Positions 25,546 to 37,427 are shown, counted from the stretch's first letter. The stretch: 64,000 nucleotides of DNA from Leptospira broomii serovar Hurstbridge str. 5399 (GCF_000243715.2 NZ_AHMO02000008.1:1227001-1291000); one strand, 5' to 3'. Notes: generated by a model from the letters alone, not told the origin. Numbers and translations: made by a program.

Positions 25546-26484
25546 TTAGAAACGATCCGTACTCGTCTCAAATCGAATAAAACGTTCAGGAATCGGCAGT
25601 ATGATTCTCACTTCTTCACCGGAAAAGGGATCCGTAAATTCCAAATGGTAGGAAACCAATAATAGTCCGAAAGATTCGAAAATAGGTGCATTTCGGGAAT
25701 AAAGCAAATCCCCGACTACGGGAGATCTTTGACTTTGCATATGAACTCTAATTTGGTGGGTTCTTCCGGTTTCCAAGAGCGCTTCTACAAGGGAGAATTT
25801 TCGGCCACTTTTCGATACTAGCGTCTTTAAAACTTTATAATGTGTCACCGACGGACGGCCTTTTGGCGACACTGTCATCTTAAGCCTCTCGGTGGGATGC
25901 CGACCTATCGGTAGATCGATCGTTCCCTCCCCCTCAGGAAGAGATCCTTGGGTCCATGCTAAGTACTTTTTAGTGATTTCCCGTTTTCTAAAAAGGTCGG
26001 ACAATTTTGCATGTGCGACATCATTCTTTGCAATAAGCATTAGCCCTTCCGTAGGTTTATCCAAGCGATGGACAATACCTGGTCTTGCTTCCCCTCCTAA
26101 CTGAGATAATTCCTTAAATTTATATAAAAGTCCGTTAACTAGGGTAGCCGAGCGATCACCAGGCCCGCTGTGAGAAGCGATTCCAGGCGGTTTTCGAATA
26201 ATCATATAGTTGATCGTTTCTTTCAACACTTCCAGATCCATCTGAATCGGCTCAAGATTTAATGGAGGCTTTGGAGAAACCGAAATTTCGAAAATTTCTC
26301 CGGAAGTTACTTTATAGGAAGATTTATCGATAATCCTTCCGGAATTCCCCTTAACCCAGCCTGAGTCGATCCAATGCTGCACAGTGGCACGAGATATCTC
26401 ATCTCCGAGAGTCGCTTTCAGGAATTTATCGATTCTCGACCCTTCCCACTCCGGATCTGCTTGAGCACGTAGCTCTAGATTCAT
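25546..26484 (-). CDS. RluA/RluD-family pseudouridine synthase
   Basis: 312 residues: an S4 RNA-binding domain (about 15-65) followed by the catalytic domain with [17 protein letters not shown], in which Asp142 is the catalytic residue. [12 protein letters not shown] and VVGDLLY are further family marks. It isomerises uridine in rRNA or tRNA. RluD acts on 23S rRNA helix 69, but I cannot separate RluD from related members. I chose ATG 26482-26484, seven bases after GGAGAG, rather than the TTG one codon upstream. Confidence 0.92.
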   Translation of the reverse strand: MNLELRAQADPEWEGSRIDKFLKATLGDEISRATVQHWIDSGWVKGNSGRIIDKSSYKVTSGEIFEISVSPKPPLNLEPIQMDLEVLKETINYMIIRKPPGIASHSGPGDRSATLVNGLLYKFKELSQLGGEARPGIVHRLDKPTEGLMLIAKNDVAHAKLSDLFRKREITKKYLAWTQGSLPEGEGTIDLPIGRHPTERLKMTVSPKGRPSVTHYKVLKTLVSKSGRKFSLVEALLETGRTHQIRVHMQSQRSPVVGDLLYSRNAPIFESFGLLLVSYHLEFTDPFSGEEVRIILPIPERFIRFETSTDRF

Positions 26485-26632
26485 CAATATCTCTCCTTAA
26501 ATTAAACGACCATTATCAAGAATTTCATTCTTACGTAATCGGTAAAAAAGATTTCCCATTTTCTCAGAATTCATATATTTTGGATAAATTCATCGTAAAC
26601 TTTACCCTCACCCATCAAAGGACGGATACAAC

Positions 26633-27277
26633 ATGGTTAAAAAAATTCTCAACCTCCTGTTAGTCGGTGCAACGGCTTTTTCAATTTCGTTTTGTTCTTC
26701 TTCCGAAACGAAAGAACAGCCGGCACCCGAACCGCAGGCAGCACAAGGGCAAACCGCTGCAGCTTCGCGTAGCGTCGATTTGGACTCTCCTGCAGGGATC
26801 GCAAGTACCTTTAACGAGAAACTTAAAGATTTCCGCTATCCCGATGGAATTACACGTCCCGGTTTTAGCTATAAAAAAGCTGATGTAAGCGCCGGAGACT
26901 TTAGCGAATGGGCAAAAGTAAATATTGCCGTTTTGAAAGACGCTATCAGCAAGCTCCCCGATTCTTGGGCTTTAGAAATCACCGGACATACCGATCAAGT
27001 CGGCCCAGAAGAGGCGGAAGGTGATAAAAAAGGAAACGTCTACTACGGGGACATTCGTGCAAAAGCGGTTAAACAAGCTCTTGTTAAACAGGGCTTACCT
27101 GCAAATCGTATCGTAACAAAAAGCGCAGGCTCCACTTCTCCTGTTTCCGGCTTAGATGCAAAAGATCCTAAGAATCGCCGAGTTACTTTTAGTTTTGTAG
27201 AAAACGCTAACGCTTCGGCTCCTGCCGAACCTGCTCCGGCGCCGGCTCCGAGTAACCCTCCACCTCAGCAACAATAA
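26633..27277 (+). CDS. loa22: OmpA-domain surface lipoprotein Loa22
   Basis: 214 residues. A signal peptide ends in SISFC with Cys21 as the lipidation site; then a low-complexity linker and an OmpA/MotB domain ([39 protein letters not shown]). The N-terminus ([10 protein letters not shown]), [22 protein letters not shown] and SGLDAKD match L. interrogans Loa22 as I know it. Loa22 is an abundant, peptidoglycan-binding outer-membrane lipoprotein linked to virulence in pathogens. The C-terminus has an Ala/Pro-rich tail longer than I recall for L. interrogans. AAAGGA lies ten bases before ATG, and a strong terminator follows. Confidence 0.93.
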   Translation: MVKKILNLLLVGATAFSISFCSSSETKEQPAPEPQAAQGQTAAASRSVDLDSPAGIASTFNEKLKDFRYPDGITRPGFSYKKADVSAGDFSEWAKVNIAVLKDAISKLPDSWALEITGHTDQVGPEEAEGDKKGNVYYGDIRAKAVKQALVKQGLPANRIVTKSAGSTSPVSGLDAKDPKNRRVTFSFVENANASAPAEPAPAPAPSNPPPQQQ

Positions 27278-27308
27278 ATAATATAGGGGATAATAAACCC
27301 TAGATTAG

Positions 27309-27343
27309 AAAAAAAGGACGGTCGTTATGATCGTCCTTTTTTT
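27309..27343. terminator. Terminator between loa22 and fumC
   Basis: AAAAAAAGGACG (27309-27320) pairs with CGTCCTTTTTTT (27332-27343) over an 11-base loop. The A-run and T-run flank the stem symmetrically, so it can end transcription of loa22 from the left and fumC from the right. Confidence 0.92.
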
Positions 27344-27372
27344 ATCTATTGCTGAAATCGTTATAAAAATAT

Positions 27373-28767
27373 TCAGTCGACGCCGGGAGAAATCATCTTC
27401 TCCGGAAGTACCCACTGGTCAAACTGATCGCTTGTCAACAGACCTAGCTCAATTCCGGATTCCTTTAAACTGGTTCCTTTCTTGTGCGCATTCTTGGCAA
27501 TTTTAGCGGCATTATCATACCCAATATGCGGGTTCAATGCTGTCACAAGCATCAAGCTATTCTGCAAGTGTTCCGAAATTCTTTCTTTATTCGGTAAAAT
27601 CCCGCGAGCACAATGCTCTTCAAAAGAAACAGCCGAATCCGATAGGAGTCGAATCGAATTTAGAACATTATGGACGATTAACGGTTTAAAAACGTTCAAT
27701 TCGAAATTTCCGGAAGCGCCGCCTATATTTACCGCAACGTCGTTTGCGATTACCTGTGCCGATACCATCGTCATTTGTTCGGATTGAGTCGGATTTACTT
27801 TGCCCGGCATAATGGAGGAACCTGGCTCGTTTTCCGGAATCGAAATTTCACCGATTCCGCAGCGCGGTCCGGAAGAAAGCCATCGCACGTCGTTCGCGAT
27901 CTTCATAAAAGAGGCCGCAATCGTCTTTAAAACGCCATGCGCCTCAACAAGCGAATCGTGCGCTGCCAGAGCCTCGAATTTATTCTCGGCTGAAACGAAT
28001 GGTAAACTAGTTTCCTTTGCAATTTGCGCCGCAGCCCGCAGAGCAAACTCAGGATGCGTATTCAAGCCGGTACCAACCGCAGTGCCGCCCAATGCTAATC
28101 TATAAACGGACGGGAGCACGGACTTTACTCTCTCTATATTATATTCAATTTGTTTAACGTATCCCGAAAATTCCTGGCCCAATGTTAAAGGTGTAGCATC
28201 TTGTAAGTGAGTTCTTCCAATTTTAATAATATCTTTAAACTCGACCGTTTTTTTACGCAACGTATCTTTTAATTGTTCTAGAGCGGGGATAAGCTTGTGT
28301 ACAAGTTGTTCCGCGGTAGCGATATGCATCGCAGTCGGGAAGGTATCGTTGGATGACTGGGCTTTATTTACGTCGTCGTTCGGGTGAACGGGTTTTTTCG
28401 AGCCCTTTTCTCCTCCCGCAATTTCAATGGCGCGATTGGATATGACTTCGTTCGCATTCATATTGGTCTGCGTACCGGAACCTGTCTGCCAGACGCTTAA
28501 CGGAAAATGTTCATCGAGTTTCCCTTCGATGACTTCATCCGCAGCCTGAACGATCAGTTTCTTTTTATCTTCCGAAAGTAAACCGAGACCGGCATTGACG
28601 ATCGCAGCTGATTTCTTTAATATGCCCAATGCGCGTATCATTTCCCTTGGGAAACGATCATTGCCGATATGAAAGTGATGCAGTGATCGCTCGGTTTGCG
28701 CTCCCCAGTATTTCGAATCGTCTACTTCGATTTCTCCCATGGAGTCGGTTTCGATCCTAGTTTTCAT
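27373..28767 (-). CDS. fumC: Fumarate hydratase class II
   Basis: 464 residues, the length of class II fumarases. The superfamily signature [17 protein letters not shown] is exact, and [29 protein letters not shown] and NVFKPL are class II marks. It interconverts fumarate and malate in the TCA cycle as an iron-free homotetramer. It stands alone, convergent with loa22. A malic enzyme gene lies about 2.3 kb upstream on the same strand, with an unknown gene between them. Confidence 0.97.
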   Translation of the reverse strand: MKTRIETDSMGEIEVDDSKYWGAQTERSLHHFHIGNDRFPREMIRALGILKKSAAIVNAGLGLLSEDKKKLIVQAADEVIEGKLDEHFPLSVWQTGSGTQTNMNANEVISNRAIEIAGGEKGSKKPVHPNDDVNKAQSSNDTFPTAMHIATAEQLVHKLIPALEQLKDTLRKKTVEFKDIIKIGRTHLQDATPLTLGQEFSGYVKQIEYNIERVKSVLPSVYRLALGGTAVGTGLNTHPEFALRAAAQIAKETSLPFVSAENKFEALAAHDSLVEAHGVLKTIAASFMKIANDVRWLSSGPRCGIGEISIPENEPGSSIMPGKVNPTQSEQMTMVSAQVIANDVAVNIGGASGNFELNVFKPLIVHNVLNSIRLLSDSAVSFEEHCARGILPNKERISEHLQNSLMLVTALNPHIGYDNAAKIAKNAHKKGTSLKESGIELGLLTSDQFDQWVLPEKMISPGVD

Positions 28768-28819
28768 GGATCCTCCGTTGCTATGTAAGTTATGATTTTT
28801 GTCGAACTTGAATAGTTAA

Positions 28820-30928
28820 CTATTCGTCCCGAAACTTGCGAAGAGTATCTGCCAAAGCGGCAAATTCAGGTTTCTTTGCCGTGACGTTCTCAAGATATTC
28901 CAGAGTGGAGTCCAACCAGGCGGAATCGAATTCTAATTCCTTCCGAATAAACACATGTCGAACGGAATTCATTGAGCGAATTTCGATATATCTCCGCTTC
29001 TGGTCATAATACATGAGGTCGGCAACTTTGTCTTTTCCGAATTCAGGAGACGCGCTCGTGCTCACCACCTCGTCCAGCCAAATAATTCCGTTGTTCTTGC
29101 GATCAACATAATCGATTACTTTCTGAAGTTTCGGGGGGATCAAAGTCGCTTTTTCCTTGGGGCCTAATAGGACCCCCAAAGATTTTTTCTTTTTGGGGTG
29201 TTGATCCGGTTCTTCCGTTTTTGAAGACGTCTGCTTGGAAGGCCCCCTAGATTGCACAGGGGTATCTTCTAATATTTCGAAATCTTTTTTATCCCCTCCG
29301 GAAACATTAATTCCAAAGAGTCCCAAAATCCATTCTATTAGTCTTACTAGCAAGGATTTCGAATCCTGTTCGGCCTTTCGCTTTAACTTTTCGTTTTCTT
29401 TTTCCCATTCGGAAATAGCTTTTGATAAGCGAATTTGTTCGTCGATCGCGACTTCCGAATCTATTCCTTCCGAAACTTCGCGTAGAAATGCGAAAATACC
29501 TTTCGGTTGTCCGCTTTTTCTAATGAGATTATGAACCGAAGTTCGTTTCTCTTTATTATATAGGAATGCAGGTAAGACGTTCTCAACCGCGAGAACTAGG
29601 AGGCCCGGAGAATCTCCTATCGACTTTTCTCTTTTAAGAATATCAGTACGCGCTTTTAGTCTCTCCAGAGTCTGTTCAAGGACGTCGGACTTCGAAAGCC
29701 CTGCGGCCTGGATAGCTGCATCTTTTAATTTGATGGATGATTGGTCTATTACCAACGGTTCTTTGGTTTCTCGAATTCGAATTACGATATCCGTAAACGC
29801 GACATTCACTAAGGATTCTTTTCTCAATACTGATAACGAACCCATCGACTGTGTTAAGACTTCGAATGCTTGTAAGAATAGATCAGAACCTTCCCAATGC
29901 TTCCCCGAAGTGAAAGCGGGATGTCGGCGCAATTCTTGAATGAATTCACTCCCCTGCTGTGTTCCCGCTGGTTGAATCCAGCCGGACTGTTCGGCAGGAA
30001 GTAGGTGAGTTAAGATTCTCCTCGCAAGAGAAATAAAAAGTTCATAAATAATCTCTAATTCCGTTTCTTCGTTTTTTGTGACGATTTTCGGATCGGTAGA
30101 AGCTTCGGAGATTAGTTCATCGAGAGAAGGCTGTATAACATGGAAATCAGGATGAAGCTGCAATAAAGGAGATCGATTACCCCGCTTTTCCAATGCAATC
30201 AAAGCTTCGTTTTCGGTTTTCACCTGGCTGATGAATTCCATGATTTCGGCGGGCTTTTTCGATAAAATAGAGATGAACGATGTCAATATCTCGTCTTTCA
30301 ATTTTAAATTTCGTTGTAGAAATGATTCTATGGAAAAAGTAATTACGTTTCTCATCGAGATCGGTAGGTTTTTTGAATCTTGGAAATCGAGAATATTCCC
30401 CTTATCGTCCGCATTTATATATTGTCTTTGAACCCATTCCCGGAGCTCTCCCGCGCTTTTCTTTTCCCCGAGAATAAAATCACGACGATGAATGAACTGA
30501 AGGAACGCGGCTACGCTCTGAGCCAAGCAAGCAAGTTTTATTTTCTGAACCTGCTCCGCTTTTCGAGAGGCCGGTCTTAGAACAATATTAGAAAGACCTA
30601 ATTCTTTTGTGTCTTCCGAGACGAATAAGTATTGATATAGTACAAAACCGTTTTTTCCTTCAAAATACGTAAGATCGGCAGGCTTTAGAAACTGCAATTG
30701 CTCGAATTTTGCGAGAGCAAACGGGGAGTAATTAAATAGGAAGAAATTCTCCACGCCTTTCTCGATTAAATCAAGATCGCGCATCGCTTTCGGGGTCGTT
30801 TGTAGTAAAAGATTACGGAGTTCTTCTTCCGGAATTAAATCGATTCTTTCCGGAGGAATAATACCTAAATCGAAAGCCGGTACGGGTGGATTTGAGGAAG
30901 GTCTTGGATTATTGTCCGCTTCGGGCAT
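28820..30928 (-). CDS. Hypothetical cytoplasmic protein, 702 aa
   Basis: I know this type only as a leptospiral hypothetical. I chose ATG 30926-30928, preceded by GAGGGG, over an ATG 11 codons upstream without a good ribosome-binding site. There is no signal peptide. A charged, coiled-coil-like stretch (KAISEWEKENEKLKRKAEQ, about residue 540) precedes a short hydrophobic segment (LLVRLIEWILGLFG), then a Ser/Thr/Lys-rich linker with KKKK. The C-terminal 100 residues look folded (IIWLDEVVSTS, IRSMNSVRHVFIRKELE). The function is unknown. Confidence 0.75.
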   Translation of the reverse strand: MPEADNNPRPSSNPPVPAFDLGIIPPERIDLIPEEELRNLLLQTTPKAMRDLDLIEKGVENFFLFNYSPFALAKFEQLQFLKPADLTYFEGKNGFVLYQYLFVSEDTKELGLSNIVLRPASRKAEQVQKIKLACLAQSVAAFLQFIHRRDFILGEKKSAGELREWVQRQYINADDKGNILDFQDSKNLPISMRNVITFSIESFLQRNLKLKDEILTSFISILSKKPAEIMEFISQVKTENEALIALEKRGNRSPLLQLHPDFHVIQPSLDELISEASTDPKIVTKNEETELEIIYELFISLARRILTHLLPAEQSGWIQPAGTQQGSEFIQELRRHPAFTSGKHWEGSDLFLQAFEVLTQSMGSLSVLRKESLVNVAFTDIVIRIRETKEPLVIDQSSIKLKDAAIQAAGLSKSDVLEQTLERLKARTDILKREKSIGDSPGLLVLAVENVLPAFLYNKEKRTSVHNLIRKSGQPKGIFAFLREVSEGIDSEVAIDEQIRLSKAISEWEKENEKLKRKAEQDSKSLLVRLIEWILGLFGINVSGGDKKDFEILEDTPVQSRGPSKQTSSKTEEPDQHPKKKKSLGVLLGPKEKATLIPPKLQKVIDYVDRKNNGIIWLDEVVSTSASPEFGKDKVADLMYYDQKRRYIEIRSMNSVRHVFIRKELEFDSAWLDSTLEYLENVTAKKPEFAALADTLRKFRDE

Positions 30929-31068
30929 TCGCTTCCCCCTCTTCGGCCCCGGAAGATCCATGGCGGTTCGGCCTATTTAGTATATTTTCGGAACCGCTAT
31001 CTTCTTTCTTGAGCGCACGTCGATCGTTCGACTTCGTTTACCTTATTATTATGCGAAACAGACGTACG

Positions 31069-32331
31069 TCAAGCCCGCATTAGACCCTCTAAGAAAGCCA
31101 CATAACTTTCCCTTCCCGGGTAAGGCTTTCGCGCGGTTCCACTTTGAACTGCAGCCTCGGCTACAGCAGGAGCAACATGATACAAAACCCTTTGATCGAA
31201 CGGTTTTGGGATCAAATAGTCCGGGCCAAATGAGAATTTTTCTCCGCCATAAGCAAGGCTGACTGCTTCAGGAACTTTCAATCGAGCCAATTCGGCCAAA
31301 GCTCGCGCAGCAGCCAATTTCATCTCTAAAGTAATGTGACGAGCCCGAACGTCCAATGCTCCCCTAAAAATAAAAGGAAATCCTAATACGTTATTCACCT
31401 GATTCGGATTATCGCTTCTTCCAGTTCCCATAATAATGTCTGGCCTGACTTTTTTTGCGACTGCGTACGGAATTTCAGGATCCGGATTTGCCAAAGCGAA
31501 GATCACAGGATCTTTTGCCATGGAACGAACCATTGCCTCATCGACCATATTGGCGACGGAAACTCCTACAAAAACATCCGCATTCTTCATGACATCCGCC
31601 AAAGTTCGGTCGGAAGTTTTTTGAACGTATTTTTTCTTAGAATCGTTGAGATCGGATCGTTCATGATGGATCACTCCCTTCGTATCCACCAGAAAAATAT
31701 GTTCCTTCCGGATTCCGATATGCTGAACTAATTCTGCGATTGCAATTCCCGCGGCACCGGCTCCGCAAATCACCATCTTCACTTCGCTCGGACGTTTTGC
31801 GTTCAATTCAAACGCATTTAAAAGACCGGCGACGGTAATAATAGCAGTTCCGTGTTGATCATCATGGAACACCGGAATGTTCATCCTCTCGATGAGTTGT
31901 TCTTCGATATAAAAACTTTCGGGCGCTTTAATGTCTTCCAAATTTATACCGCCGAAAGTCGGCTCGAGCATCTTCACCGCTTTTACGAATTCTTCGGGAT
32001 CGTTAGCATCGATCTCGATATCAAAAACGTCTATTCCTGCAAATTTCTTAAACAGGACCGCTTTTCCTTCCATCACCGGCTTTCCGGCGGCCGGGCCAAT
32101 ATTACCGAGACCTAAAATTGCGGTTCCATTCGTTATAATTCCAACCAGGTTTCCCTTATTGGTGTACTCGTACACAAGTTCTGGGTTATCTTTAATTTCC
32201 AGGCAAGGATAAGCAACTCCGGGGGAATAAGCCAAAGATAAATCAAAGGAATCCTTAGTCGGTTTTGTCGGGACTACTTGAATTTTACCTTTAGGATGTA
32301 CGGAATGATATTCGAGCGATTTTTCTCTCAT
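31069..32331 (-). CDS. Malic enzyme (malate dehydrogenase, oxaloacetate-decarboxylating)
   Basis: 420 residues, the short bacterial form without the phosphotransacetylase domain of Mae[43 protein letters not shown] and [11 protein letters not shown] are hallmark motifs. A Rossmann loop appears in [15 protein letters not shown]. It converts malate to pyruvate and CO2 while reducing NAD(P)+; coenzyme preference cannot be read with confidence. It can supply pyruvate or NADPH for a cell living on fatty acids. Confidence 0.95.
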   Translation of the reverse strand: MREKSLEYHSVHPKGKIQVVPTKPTKDSFDLSLAYSPGVAYPCLEIKDNPELVYEYTNKGNLVGIITNGTAILGLGNIGPAAGKPVMEGKAVLFKKFAGIDVFDIEIDANDPEEFVKAVKMLEPTFGGINLEDIKAPESFYIEEQLIERMNIPVFHDDQHGTAIITVAGLLNAFELNAKRPSEVKMVICGAGAAGIAIAELVQHIGIRKEHIFLVDTKGVIHHERSDLNDSKKKYVQKTSDRTLADVMKNADVFVGVSVANMVDEAMVRSMAKDPVIFALANPDPEIPYAVAKKVRPDIIMGTGRSDNPNQVNNVLGFPFIFRGALDVRARHITLEMKLAAARALAELARLKVPEAVSLAYGGEKFSFGPDYLIPKPFDQRVLYHVAPAVAEAAVQSGTARKPYPGRESYVAFLEGLMRA

Positions 32332-32464
32332 AAGATTGAACCATTTTTTTTGGAAATAGGCCTAGATTCCATCTTAATTCCGCGTACCGGAAGATTCCTT
32401 GCCTTTTTACTTTCTAGATCTATGATGAATAGTATCTTTAAGTTTGTGTTGCTGAATTCCAAAA

Positions 32465-33841
32465 TCATTTACCCACGCAGAATTTACTGAAAATTCTTCC
32501 TAGCACTTCTTCCGTATCCACTCGACCGTTCACTTCGCCAATTTCAGAAAGAGCTGAATCTATTTCTTTAATGTAAATTTCCGCTGGCGCATTGCTTTCG
32601 ATTAAAGCGAGACATGCATTTAGAGATCTTACTATTGCGAGAAAATGATAGCGATTTCTTTCTTCTAAAAGGACATAATCTTCGGAACTCTCTAAGGTTT
32701 GCAATTTTTTGGAAATTTCTCCGATGAGTTCTTCTATTCCCGATTTCGTTTTGCAAGAAACTTCGCAAATGATCGTTCCCGACGATTGCTCAGCACGGAG
32801 AATTTGCGGGTTCCATAAGGGATGCTTGATATCAGACTTATTCGCGGCGATCACCGCCCCCTCCAATTTCGAACGATTGGCCTGAAGGAATTTTTTCCAA
32901 TCCTGCTCGATCGAGGTATCGATCACGAATACTTTTACGTCCGCCGATGAGAATTCCTTCTCACTTCTTTCGATTCCCATCTTTTCGATCGAATCGCCCG
33001 TTTCTCGAACACCGGCCGTGTCGGTAAGGCGGACCGGAATGCCGGCAAGAAGGAGCTCCTCGCTCACATAATCTCTCGTCGTACCGGGAATGTCGGAGAT
33101 GATTGAACGCTCTCGCCCGAGGATCAAGTTCATTAGGCTGGACTTTCCAGTATTCGGTTCCCCGTATAATACGACACGGCTTCTTTCAAGAAGCGTTTCT
33201 GCTTGGCCTGATTTCTTTAACAAGCCCTCGCAAATTTTTTGAACGTTTGCAATTCTCTCTTTGCGCTCCCGTAAAGATTCGAAGGTAAGATCTTCTGTGG
33301 AAAAATCGATCTCCGCTTCGCATTCCGCCTTAAGCGAGATCAATTGGCTTCGAAGATTCGAGGCTAGTCTGGAAATTTCTCCGAAAGCATTCTTTTGGGC
33401 CAACTCTAATTCGAATCGTGAACGTGCTCCGATAATACGACCGATTGCTTCGGCTTCGTTTAAATCCAATTTCCCATTCAGGAATGCCCGCTTGGTAAAT
33501 TCGCCCTGCTTAGCGGGTCTAGCCCCGGCAGCAAAAAGGGATTCCAAAGCCTCTCGCAACAAAATCGGATTTCCATGAGTGTGAATTTCACAAAGATCTT
33601 CGCCGGTAAAAGAATTCGGCCCTGCAAAATATAAAAAGACGACTTGGTCCAGCTTTTTCGTTTCGTTTATAAACTCGCAGGTATAAGCGCGCCTAGCTTG
33701 AATTGCGGATCGATCGAACTGTTTTCCGTTTTGAGATAAACGGAGAAGTGAGATATTCAACGCGTCCGGTCCGGAAACTCTTAGGATTCCGATGGCTCCG
33801 GCTCCGGAAGCTGTTGAAATTGCGGCAATTGTGTCCGTCAC
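32465..33841 (-). CDS. mnmE: tRNA modification GTPase MnmE
   Basis: 458 residues: N-terminal folate-binding domain ([20 protein letters not shown] start, [11 protein letters not shown]), helical domain, inserted G domain ([10 protein letters not shown]-loop, [23 protein letters not shown]), and the diagnostic C-terminal CVGK. With MnmG it adds the carboxymethylaminomethyl group to U34 of certain tRNAs. The start is GTG (complement of 33839-33841), seven bases after the jag stop. It is the last gene of the rpmH block. Confidence 0.97.
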   Translation of the reverse strand: MTDTIAAISTASGAGAIGILRVSGPDALNISLLRLSQNGKQFDRSAIQARRAYTCEFINETKKLDQVVFLYFAGPNSFTGEDLCEIHTHGNPILLREALESLFAAGARPAKQGEFTKRAFLNGKLDLNEAEAIGRIIGARSRFELELAQKNAFGEISRLASNLRSQLISLKAECEAEIDFSTEDLTFESLRERKERIANVQKICEGLLKKSGQAETLLERSRVVLYGEPNTGKSSLMNLILGRERSIISDIPGTTRDYVSEELLLAGIPVRLTDTAGVRETGDSIEKMGIERSEKEFSSADVKVFVIDTSIEQDWKKFLQANRSKLEGAVIAANKSDIKHPLWNPQILRAEQSSGTIICEVSCKTKSGIEELIGEISKKLQTLESSEDYVLLEERNRYHFLAIVRSLNACLALIESNAPAEIYIKEIDSALSEIGEVNGRVDTEEVLGRIFSKFCVGK

Positions 33842-33848
33842 TACCGTT

Positions 33849-34559
33849 TCAGTAGTCGTTTACTTCTTCGAGAAGATCGCCGTTCGGGCTTTTATCAACC
33901 ATGTCTTTGTATTTGTGGCGATCTTTCATCGGAATGATGCGGACTTTTTTATAAGTCCCATTTCCTTCGGAACGGGTAAAAACTTTTTCGTTCTCCTGCA
34001 AAGCCATATGAACGATTCGACGTTCAAACGGATTCATCGGTTCCAATAGCTTGGATTTCCCGGATTTAGCGACGGAGGAAGCGACCGATTTACTTAATCG
34101 AATCAGAGAGAGCTCTCTCTTGTCTCGATAAGATTCGGTATCCAGCACGATCTTACGACCGTGACGGATCTTTGAATCGACCATTAAGTTCACCAGAAAC
34201 TGAAGCGCATCCAGTGTCGCACCTCGTTTTCCGATGATCAATCCGGATTCCCGACTGGTTACTTCGATGTAAATCTTTCCGTCCACGTCGCCCATGCCCA
34301 CCACTTCCGCTTCGATTCCCATCTTGCGGAGAAGAGTGATTACCACGCCGTGAATGATCTTCTCGGCCGGTAAGTCGACGTTCGAAACGAATGCACGTAC
34401 AACGGCCGGTTTCTTTTGGGTTAGTCCTAAGAATCCGGATTTACCGGATTCTACGGTCTCGAATCTAACATCCCCTGGTTCTAATCTCAGAGTAGAAAGT
34501 GTGAATTCTTCAGCCTCGGCTTTTGTTTTTCCTTCGGCTTCGAAAATGTAGTTTTCCAT
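33849..34559 (-). CDS. khpB: RNA-binding protein Jag/KhpB
   Basis: 236 residues: Jag_N domain ([25 protein letters not shown]), KH domain ([17 protein letters not shown]) and R3H domain ([13 protein letters not shown], with RxxxH). The order is the standard one for the protein encoded beside yidC. It binds RNA and affects cell elongation in Gram-positive bacteria; the role in spirochaetes is not established. It follows yidC by 23 bases. Confidence 0.95.
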   Translation of the reverse strand: MENYIFEAEGKTKAEAEEFTLSTLRLEPGDVRFETVESGKSGFLGLTQKKPAVVRAFVSNVDLPAEKIIHGVVITLLRKMGIEAEVVGMGDVDGKIYIEVTSRESGLIIGKRGATLDALQFLVNLMVDSKIRHGRKIVLDTESYRDKRELSLIRLSKSVASSVAKSGKSKLLEPMNPFERRIVHMALQENEKVFTRSEGNGTYKKVRIIPMKDRHKYKDMVDKSPNGDLLEEVNDY

Positions 34560-34582
34560 ATCGTTTTCCTCGATATATGAGT

Positions 34583-36442
34583 TCAGGCTTTCGCCGGGGT
34601 CTCATCCTTCTTACGAAGGTTAGTAACCCACTGCTGCGCGATCGAAAGCAAGTTAGTGACAGTCCAGTAAAGTGTAAGGCCTGATGGCATGCTCCATAAG
34701 AAGAATACCATGATCAAAGGCATTACGTACATCATCATTTTTTGGTTCGGATCCGTCGGAACTGTAGTTAACCGCATCGATACGAATTGAGTTCCGACCA
34801 TTAACAATACTAAGAGATTCAACGAGAGGCCGTCTTTTGTGAGAAACGGAATCGCCGGGGAAGTCCAAACGAAGTCTGGCTCGCTCAAATCCCTGATCCA
34901 GAGGAATGGAGACTTCCAAAGATCGATCGTATCCGCAAATGCAACATATAAAGCGAAAAAAATCGGAAGCTGAATTAACATCGGCAAACACCCACCCAAC
35001 TGAGAGAGCGGATTCATATTATGTTTTTTATAAAGCTCCATCATCTTCTGTTGGCGCTTTTCAGGATCTTTTGCGTATTTCTCGTTGATCTTTTTCAGTT
35101 CGGGAGATAGAGCGCTCATCTTTTTCATCGACTCTGCTTGTTTTTGGTTTAAAGGGTAAAAAACCAATTTAAACAAAAGTGCGAATAGAATGATGCCAAA
35201 ACCGTAGTTCGGTATCGTATAATGATAGGATTGCTGTAAGAACCAAACGATTCCATTTCGAATCGGAGTAAAAATCCCTTGGTTAAAAGACTTATTGAGA
35301 TCGGAACTGATTCCGGCAAACGTGGATTTAGGATTACGGAACGGATCCAATTTCGCATCCCTGAAAAGCATCCCATCCCATTCGCGGACGCCTACGTAGT
35401 TTGCAAAATCGAGAACTTCTTCCTTACCCGGATCAATGGTGATATTCGAATAAGCTAAGATGACTCCCGACTCGTTCTTCTTTCGATTGTCCAAGAGAAT
35501 CCCTTCGGCATGACGATTTAATGGATCCGAAACTGCGAGAAAATAGCGGCTACCGGTACCGACGAAATCGACTCCTTCTCCTGTGCTCCATTCGTCTTTA
35601 AATCTGTCGTCCCCGCCCGGAACGCCCGTGAAGAAGTTTCTAATTCCTTCGAAAAATCCCCAAGCAGAACCGCCATCGACGAAATCTTTTACACTTCCAT
35701 CCATGCGATAAACACGGAAGAACTTGGACAATTCCTGGTCGTTTGCTTCCCGCAAATGCGGTATCGGACCGAGACTACCGAAAGTTCTCAAGTAGGCGGG
35801 CTTTTCGCGCTGAGAGAAGACCAGTTTATCTTTGCCGGAATTTTTGATGGAAATTTCGGTTTTGAAATAATTTTCCTTCGGAAAAAATCTATAAGTTTTC
35901 TTTAAAGTAATATTTTCTTTAACTCCGGAGAATACCAAAGTAAGATTCGCTTTATCTTCTTCTGCGCGGAAGTTAACCAGATTCCATTCGGAGGAAGCAA
36001 TCGATTCTTTGCTGTGAGAGAAATTGAAATCGAATCCCTTTCCTCGAGAAAGTTCGATTGCCTTATATTTGACGCCATCGACTTCGATTTCTTCGTAATC
36101 GGCTCTTGCTACCTTAACTTCTTTGCCTTCGACGCTAGTGTAATCCTTTACGTATAGCTTTTCGATCCTGGCTCCTAAGCTGGAAAGAACGATAATTTGC
36201 GAGTCGGTTTTAATCGTAAATTTGCGAATATCTTTCGCGTCAACTTTCGGACCCGTAATCGGAATAACTTTCTTTTCGGCTTCTTTAAGAGTTTGAGAAG
36301 CTTCCTGTTTATGTTCGGTGGTTTGATCTGCGATTTGCGGTTTCGGTTTTCCGAGATCCGGATTTAGAAAGTAGTTCGCTACGAACCAAATTCCTAAACT
36401 GAGCATTAAAGCGATAAAAAGCCTGTTTTGTCTGTCTTCCAT
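34583..36442 (-). CDS. yidC: Membrane protein insertase YidC
   Basis: 619 residues in the Gram-negative form: an N-terminal membrane helix, a long periplasmic beta domain (about 60-395), and the conserved five-helix insertase core. Core motifs are [39 protein letters not shown], and [17 protein letters not shown]. It inserts proteins into the inner membrane alone or with SecYEG. It starts two bases after the yidD stop, in the conserved rpmH-rnpA-yidD-yidC order. Confidence 0.97.
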   Translation of the reverse strand: MEDRQNRLFIALMLSLGIWFVANYFLNPDLGKPKPQIADQTTEHKQEASQTLKEAEKKVIPITGPKVDAKDIRKFTIKTDSQIIVLSSLGARIEKLYVKDYTSVEGKEVKVARADYEEIEVDGVKYKAIELSRGKGFDFNFSHSKESIASSEWNLVNFRAEEDKANLTLVFSGVKENITLKKTYRFFPKENYFKTEISIKNSGKDKLVFSQREKPAYLRTFGSLGPIPHLREANDQELSKFFRVYRMDGSVKDFVDGGSAWGFFEGIRNFFTGVPGGDDRFKDEWSTGEGVDFVGTGSRYFLAVSDPLNRHAEGILLDNRKKNESGVILAYSNITIDPGKEEVLDFANYVGVREWDGMLFRDAKLDPFRNPKSTFAGISSDLNKSFNQGIFTPIRNGIVWFLQQSYHYTIPNYGFGIILFALLFKLVFYPLNQKQAESMKKMSALSPELKKINEKYAKDPEKRQQKMMELYKKHNMNPLSQLGGCLPMLIQLPIFFALYVAFADTIDLWKSPFLWIRDLSEPDFVWTSPAIPFLTKDGLSLNLLVLLMVGTQFVSMRLTTVPTDPNQKMMMYVMPLIMVFFLWSMPSGLTLYWTVTNLLSIAQQWVTNLRKKDETPAKA

Positions 36443-36444
36443 TC

Positions 36445-36672
36445 CTATTTCCTTCTAGGGTTGGGGGGTAAGGGGTCTTCGCCTGCGGCGAACAAAGGAT
36501 TGCAACGAAGAATACGTTTCATTGAGAGATAAGATGCGTCAAAAAAGCCGTACTCTGTAAAAGCTTGAAGCGAATATTCCGAACAACTTGGAGTAAATCT
36601 GCATGCTGCTGGAAGAATAGGTGATATCCAACGTTTATAAAACTTAATTAGGAAAATAACTAACCGATTCAT
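36445..36672 (-). CDS. yidD: Membrane protein insertion efficiency factor YidD
   Basis: 75 residues. [32 protein letters not shown] and [14 protein letters not shown] form the full YidD signature, including the conserved cysteines. It assists YidC-dependent membrane insertion. Its ATG overlaps the rnpA stop (ATGA), and yidC follows after two bases. Confidence 0.96.
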   Translation of the reverse strand: MNRLVIFLIKFYKRWISPILPAACRFTPSCSEYSLQAFTEYGFFDASYLSMKRILRCNPLFAAGEDPLPPNPRRK

Positions 36673-36989
36673 TGAATTCGACTCATAAGATGTCCAAGAC
36701 AGGAAAGAAGCTCGGTATAGCTAAGTTCGAAAAGCGAAGGCTTTGCGAGTATTGCGATATCCAATCCCTTGGAAGAACCCTTGACTTGTTCAGCAACTGC
36801 AGCCCTTAATCTTCGCTTGATGCGATTTCTTCGGACTGCCGAACCCACCGACCTCTCGGGGCAGTAAAGGTATCTGTCGTAGCCAATGTTATTCGCTTTA
36901 TAAATCAGAGTTAGCGGCGATTTTGAGATTCGCTTCCCTGATTGAAAAAGTTCACGGATGTCTTTCCTGGATGTAAGTGTCTCTTCGAT
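36669..36989 (-). CDS. rnpA: Ribonuclease P protein component, non-standard start codon
   Basis: Translation of the minus strand gives RKDIRELFQSGKRI, then YDRYLYCPERSVGS, then AVRRNRIKRRLRAAVAEQV; the RNRIKRRLR block is the RnpA signature. The frame opens right after the rpmH stop (36999-37001) and ends at TGA overlapping the yidD start. Between the rpmH stop and the conserved region there is no ATG, GTG or TTG. The best candidate is ATC (complement of 36987-36989), giving 106 residues, normal for RnpA. An AUC start, or a sequence change at an ancestral ATG, are the two readings. The ribosome-binding site is weak (GAAG). It processes tRNA 5' ends together with the RNase P RNA. Confidence 0.82.
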   Translation of the reverse strand: MEETLTSRKDIRELFQSGKRISKSPLTLIYKANNIGYDRYLYCPERSVGSAVRRNRIKRRLRAAVAEQVKGSSKGLDIAILAKPSLFELSYTELLSCLGHLMSRIQ

Positions 36990-36998
36990 TTTACTTCG

Positions 36999-37160
36999 TT
37001 AGAACTTCTTTCCAACTCTTTCGTCGGAAACAGTCAGTTTATAACGGCCTTTTGCTCTTCTACGGGAGAGAGTTTTTCTGCCACCCGGAGTCGCCATTCT
37101 GGCGCGAAAGCCGTGGGTACGGGCGCGTTTGATCCGGCTGGGTTGGTAAGTTCTTCTCAT
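36999..37160 (-). CDS. rpmH: 50S ribosomal protein L34
   Basis: 53 residues: [18 protein letters not shown] opens the canonical L34, followed by [18 protein letters not shown] chose ATG 37158-37160, preceded by AGGGA; the frame stays open upstream but the extra residues do not match L34. A short tail ([13 protein letters not shown]) extends past the usual end at about residue 45. First gene of the rpmH-rnpA-yidD-yidC-jag-mnmE block. Confidence 0.97.
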   Translation of the reverse strand: MRRTYQPSRIKRARTHGFRARMATPGGRKTLSRRRAKGRYKLTVSDERVGKKF

Positions 37161-37310
37161 ATAAATCCCTGTGTAATATCTACTATTGCGATTTGTGACC
37201 CGGGGATTATCCCCTTCAGGTAGAGTTTTCCACCTAAATCGGGTAGTCAACCCGTTTCCCCTAGGGAGTTTCGGTCTTATTCAAGTCGAGGGAGGGGAAA
37301 AAAAGAAAAA

Positions 37311-37427
<117 letters not shown>

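Noticed and set aside
37161..37310. Replication origin or DnaA boxes upstream of rpmH
   Set aside because: No cluster of TTATCCACA-like boxes is visible and dnaA is absent, so an origin here is not supported.
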